A DNA stretch of 7,483 nt, from assembly GCA_029986975.1 (NCBI GenBank), contig DALTWR010000038.1:1-7483 (forward strand), read 5' to 3'. Source of the DNA: Methanocorpusculum sp. (GTDB lineage: Archaea > Halobacteriota > Methanomicrobia > Methanomicrobiales > Methanocorpusculaceae). This document shows positions 6,117 through 7,483 of this stretch, piece after piece. Position 1 is the stretch's first letter. Each line of letters opens with the position of its first letter. The position numbers were made by a program, and so were the translations under genes. The notes below the pieces were generated by a model. It was not told the DNA's origin and did no database searches. It saw only the letters and a list, made by a program, of their open reading frames with translations.

Positions 6117-6152
6117 AGTAATTAATCTGTTCTTTTCATCAGGATAAATAGA
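6117..6152 (-). promoter_or_regulatory. Possible promoter of the Lsm/TFE-beta operon
   Basis: Two A/T-rich candidates are visible on the minus strand: ATTAATT at about 6119-6125, centred 30 bp before the Lsm ATG (leaderless spacing), and TATTTATC at about 6143-6150, which would give a leader near 29 nt. The first fits the spacing seen at other genes in the window; the second looks more like a TATA consensus. I cannot choose between them. Confidence 0.3.
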
Positions 6153-6179
6153 CTTACGCATCTCCTGAAAACAATCTGA

Positions 6180-6194
6180 AAGAAACAAAAGAAG
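6180..6194 (-). terminator. T-rich 3' trailer after tRNA-Leu
   Basis: Directly after the tRNA discriminator base the minus strand reads CTTCTTTTGTTTCTT, a pyrimidine-rich stretch with short T-runs typical of archaeal transcription stops. It contains no CCA next to the tRNA 3' end. Confidence 0.35.
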
Positions 6195-6279
6195 TGCGAG
6201 GGATGGGATTCGAACCCAAGAACTACTACTAGACTAGCCCCTCAAGCTAGCGCCGTTGACCTGGCTTGGCTACCCTCGC
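6195..6279 (-). tRNA. tRNA-Leu (anticodon GAG)
   Basis: The minus strand folds into a class II tRNA of 85 nt. Acceptor stem GCGAGGG pairs with CCCTCGC, discriminator A (6195). The D-arm has GCC/GGC. The anticodon stem CTAGC/GCTAG encloses the 7-nt loop TTGAGGG, giving anticodon GAG, which reads CUC and CUU leucine codons. A long variable arm (about TCTAGTAGTAGTTC) is as expected for tRNA-Leu, and the T-loop is TTCGAAT. The outermost T-stem pair appears to be a T-T mismatch. CCA is not encoded and must be added by nucleotidyltransferase. No intron is present. It is transcribed toward Lsm and divergently from the winged-helix/ACT gene. Confidence 0.95.
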
Positions 6280-6308
6280 CTATTTGACTCATATATATTG
6301 TCTTGACT

Positions 6309-6321
6309 ATCTTATAAATCT
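6309..6321 (-). promoter_or_regulatory. TATA box of tRNA-Leu
   Basis: The minus strand reads GATTTATAAG (6311-6320), close to the archaeal TATA consensus. Its centre is about 36 bp before the mature tRNA 5' end at 6279, implying a 5' leader near 10 nt to be removed by RNase P. A second A/T run (6291-6298) is too close to the tRNA to act as its TATA box. Confidence 0.45.
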
Positions 6322-6335
6322 ACTGAATTGACAAC

Positions 6336-6349
6336 ACAATACTTTATCT
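6336..6349 (+). promoter_or_regulatory. Probable TATA promoter of the winged-helix/ACT gene
   Basis: ACAATACTTTATCT contains TTTATCT centred about 29 bp before the ATG at 6375, which fits leaderless transcription; no SD precedes the ATG. The identical 14-mer recurs at 7435-7448 near the right end, where no gene has yet begun, and the flanking bases are also similar. This supports a promoter role for both copies. Confidence 0.45.
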
Positions 6350-6374
6350 GGAATCAGCCCGCACAAATAAGATA

Positions 6375-6875
6375 ATGTGGCAGAGAATTCTTGAATATTT
6401 CGCAGACTCGCCTTCGCAGCAGAAGGTTATCCGCTTTCTTCTTGAAAACGGGTTTGGAATCTCTCCGAACGGAAAGACAGCAGTAAATGGTGTTGAGGTA
6501 TCTGCGGCCGCTGTCGCGCGCGCAGTTAAAGTCGACCGGCGAGTTATAGACAGTGTTGTTGAGCGGATATTAGAAATCGATGAACTGAAAAATCTCTTTA
6601 CGAATCTCCGTGTTACACCCGACCTTACCAACGTCGCAAAGGAACTGGGGCTTTCTGTTGTGACAATTCTTCCAAATAATGCAGAGGACAAAAACATTGT
6701 TGCATCGGTTGCCGGAGTTCTTGCCGAATTTAATCTGCCTCTCCGCCAGATTTTTGTAACCGACCCGCATACCGCAGAAAATCCGAAACTGGTTATTATT
6801 GCAGACGGCAGACTTCCGCCGAACGCGCTTGATAAACTGCGTGAGCTTCCGGCGGTTAAGGCAATCATATTCTAA
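6375..6875 (+). CDS. Winged-helix plus ACT-domain protein, predicted amino-acid-responsive regulator (COG2150-like)
   Basis: The 166-residue protein has an N-terminal helix-turn-helix/winged-helix region (about residues 12-80; V36-NGVEVSAAAVARAVKVDRRVIDSVVERIL reads as HTH) and a C-terminal ACT-like domain (about 92-166) with the beta-alpha-beta-beta-alpha-beta pattern LSVVTILP / DKNIVASVAGVLAEFN / LPLRQIFVTD / PKLVIIADG / LDKLRELP / VKAIIF. It resembles the archaeal family described as predicted regulators of amino acid metabolism with an ACT domain. ACT domains bind amino acids, so it probably couples an amino acid signal to DNA binding, though ligand and targets are unknown. It is a single-gene unit, divergent from tRNA-Leu across 95 bp, with its own TATA-like element and a T6 run 13 bp after the stop. 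There are no cysteines and no membrane segment. Architecture is fairly secure, function is inferred. Confidence 0.85.
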   Translation: MWQRILEYFADSPSQQKVIRFLLENGFGISPNGKTAVNGVEVSAAAVARAVKVDRRVIDSVVERILEIDELKNLFTNLRVTPDLTNVAKELGLSVVTILPNNAEDKNIVASVAGVLAEFNLPLRQIFVTDPHTAENPKLVIIADGRLPPNALDKLRELPAVKAIIF

Positions 6876-6888
6876 ATAGCCATACTCA

Positions 6889-6894
6889 TTTTTT
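6889..6894 (+). terminator. T6 terminator after the winged-helix/ACT gene
   Basis: A run of six T residues begins 13 bp after the TAA at 6873-6875. It has no stable hairpin before it and is a plausible archaeal-type T-run stop. Confidence 0.35.
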
Positions 6895-6906
6895 AGAACA
6901 GCTGTA

Positions 6907-6932
6907 ACTGCTTAGCTTGTCTAAGATGCAGT
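6907..6932. other. Imperfect hairpin in the gap before thioredoxin
   Basis: ACTGC-TTAG (6907-6915) can pair with CTAA-...-GCAGT (6921-6932), giving nine pairs with a 3-nt bulge and a 5-nt loop. It lies after the T6 run of the upstream gene and before the thioredoxin promoter. No function can be assigned; it could be a processing or secondary stop site, or chance. Confidence 0.3.
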
Positions 6933-6954
6933 CTCTATATTGTAATGTCAGGCG

Positions 6955-6993
6955 TCATATGATTTTCTTCAGTCCGACAGAAATTGACAGCAT
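6955..6993 (-). other. 12-codon mini-ORF with a perfect Shine-Dalgarno sequence
   Basis: On the minus strand GGAGGTG (6999-7005) precedes an ATG at 6993 by five bases, an exact match to the 16S anti-SD. The frame encodes MLSISVGLKKII and stops at TGA (6955-6957). It is the only strong SD I see in the window. It could be a tiny leader peptide, a remnant of a lost gene, or chance; no downstream gene on that strand follows closely, since the next feature is the antiparallel winged-helix/ACT gene. Confidence 0.2.
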
Positions 6994-7014
6994 CAAAACA
7001 CCTCCCTGACCCCA

Positions 7015-7024
7015 ACATATATTA
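7015..7024 (+). promoter_or_regulatory. TATA box of the thioredoxin gene
   Basis: ACATATATTA is centred about 28 bp before the ATG at 7048. There is no SD in the intervening A/C-rich stretch, so the mRNA is probably leaderless. Confidence 0.5.
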
Positions 7025-7047
7025 CATCTTCAGACACACAATTACAT

Positions 7048-7317
7048 ATGTCCAAACCAATTCTTTATGACTTCTTTGCAACGTGGTGCGGTCCGTGCAG
7101 AATCCAGAGTCCGATAGTCCACGAACTCGCAGAAAAACTCAAAGAAAAAGCAGACGTCCGCATGATAGACGTAGATCAGGAACCGGGACTTGCAAACCAG
7201 TATGAGATTTGCGTAGTTCCTACACTCATCATCGAAAAAGACGGCGTCGTAAAACACCGTCTCGAAGGGGTAACCAGCGCAGAAAAACTGGAAAGCCTTC
7301 TTGCACCGCTGTTCTGA
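7048..7317 (+). CDS. Thioredoxin, short archaeal type
   Basis: A cytosolic disulfide reductase of 89 residues. The active site is A11-T-W13-C14-G15-P16-C17, the canonical WCGPC, and V57-P58-T59 provides the cis-proline loop facing it. The fold order is beta (ILYDFFAT), helix after the active site (RIQSPIVHELAEKLKEK), beta (DVRMIDVD), helix (EPGLANQYEI), VPT loop, beta hairpin (LIIEKDGVVKHRLEG, with G74) and a terminal helix (SAEKLESLLAPLF). It lacks the extra N-terminal strand and helix of the roughly 105-residue bacterial form, as do short thioredoxins of other methanogens. C55, just before the cis-Pro loop, is an additional cysteine. No signal peptide. It stands alone between a TATA promoter and a T-rich stop. 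In methanogens such proteins reduce many targets and are fed by NADPH- or F420-dependent reductases; no reductase gene is next to it here. Confidence 0.95.
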   Translation: MSKPILYDFFATWCGPCRIQSPIVHELAEKLKEKADVRMIDVDQEPGLANQYEICVVPTLIIEKDGVVKHRLEGVTSAEKLESLLAPLF

Positions 7318-7330
7318 ACTCTGAAAAATA

Positions 7331-7348
7331 CTTTTTTCTATTTTTTAT
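7331..7348 (+). terminator. Double T-run terminator after thioredoxin
   Basis: CTTTTTTCTATTTTTTAT starts about 13 bp after the TGA at 7315-7317 and holds two T6 runs. No hairpin of note precedes it. This is a typical archaeal T-rich stop region. Confidence 0.5.
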
Positions 7349-7434
7349 TGATGCAGAGTGCATTTTCAAATACCTCATTTAATCACCATAATACCCCTTC
7401 ATCGCCCAAAAAGAAAACAACACCCCAAATCTGA

Positions 7435-7448
7435 ACAATACTTTATCT
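7435..7448 (+). promoter_or_regulatory. Probable promoter for a gene beyond the right edge
   Basis: The 14-mer ACAATACTTTATCT is identical to 6336-6349, the putative promoter of the winged-helix/ACT gene, and downstream GAATACAGCC parallels GAATCAGCC there. The rest of 7349-7483 is A/T-rich and shows no coding sequence, so a gene start shortly after 7470 on the plus strand would be expected outside the window. Confidence 0.35.
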
Positions 7449-7483
7449 AAGAATACAGCCAATATTAATACTGCAGAGTGATA

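Noticed and set aside
6344..6868. A 174-codon minus-strand open frame opposite the winged-helix/ACT gene
   Set aside because: Composition is Ser/Arg/Thr-rich shadow-like, with no motif; the plus-strand frame has clear HTH and ACT domains.
7351..7363. Small palindrome ATGCAGAGTGCAT after thioredoxin, with TGCAGAGTG again near 7472
   Set aside because: The stem is at most 4-5 bp, lies after the T-runs, and a 9-mer repeated once is not significant by eye.
1..7483. CRISPR array, insertion sequence, integrase, toxin-antitoxin or phage genes
   Set aside because: I found no spaced repeats, terminal inverted repeats with a transposase, or recognisable mobile-element proteins on either strand.

Overview
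The window looks like chromosome of a methanogenic archaeon, most probably of the order Methanomicrobiales (the overall feel is Methanocorpusculum-like, but the genus is a guess). The reasons are a gene that matches methanogenesis marker protein 14, an Sm-like archaeal protein (SmAP/Lsm), a winged-helix Fe-S protein of the TFE-beta/RPC34 type, a tRNA gene with no encoded CCA, and TATA-type promoters instead of -35/-10 boxes. Nothing resembles a phage, insertion sequence, CRISPR array or integrated element. This is compact core-genome DNA.

Layout, left to right. (1) 1-1136, minus strand: a radical SAM/SPASM enzyme that runs off the left edge, probably of the methanogen peptide-modifying type. 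It shares a 64-bp divergent promoter region with (2) 1201-1660, plus strand: a cyclophilin-type peptidyl-prolyl isomerase interrupted by a single extra C at 1539-1542. (3) 5440-1697, minus strand: a tight four-gene run of methanogenesis marker 14, an 81-residue protein of unknown function, a nicotinamidase-like hydrolase (pncA) and nicotinate phosphoribosyltransferase (pncB). It ends in a clear hairpin plus U-tract terminator that overlaps the pncB stop codon. (4) 6092-5501, minus strand: SmAP/Lsm followed by a TFE-beta-like protein, 4 bp apart. (5) 6279-6195, minus strand: tRNA-Leu(GAG). (6) 6375-6875, plus strand: a winged-helix plus ACT-domain regulator. (7) 7048-7317, plus strand: a short thioredoxin with a WCGPC active site. 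The right end (7318-7483) has a T-rich stop region and then a probable promoter for a gene beyond the window.

How the genes fit together. PncA and PncB form the first two steps of nicotinamide salvage to nicotinate mononucleotide, and they overlap by an ATGA. They lie downstream of a methanogenesis marker gene, apparently in one transcript. Lsm (RNA-binding hexamer/heptamer) and the TFE-beta-like factor (RNA polymerase initiation factor) form a small information-processing operon. Most transcription units have a TATA-like element about 27-31 bp before the start codon and no Shine-Dalgarno sequence, which suggests that leaderless mRNAs are the rule here.

I did not find a wholly new multi-gene system. 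The items most worth checking are the radical SAM enzyme with no visible substrate peptide, the Fe-S TFE-beta candidate, the marker 14/NAD-salvage operon with its unknown 81-aa partner, and the cyclophilin frameshift.
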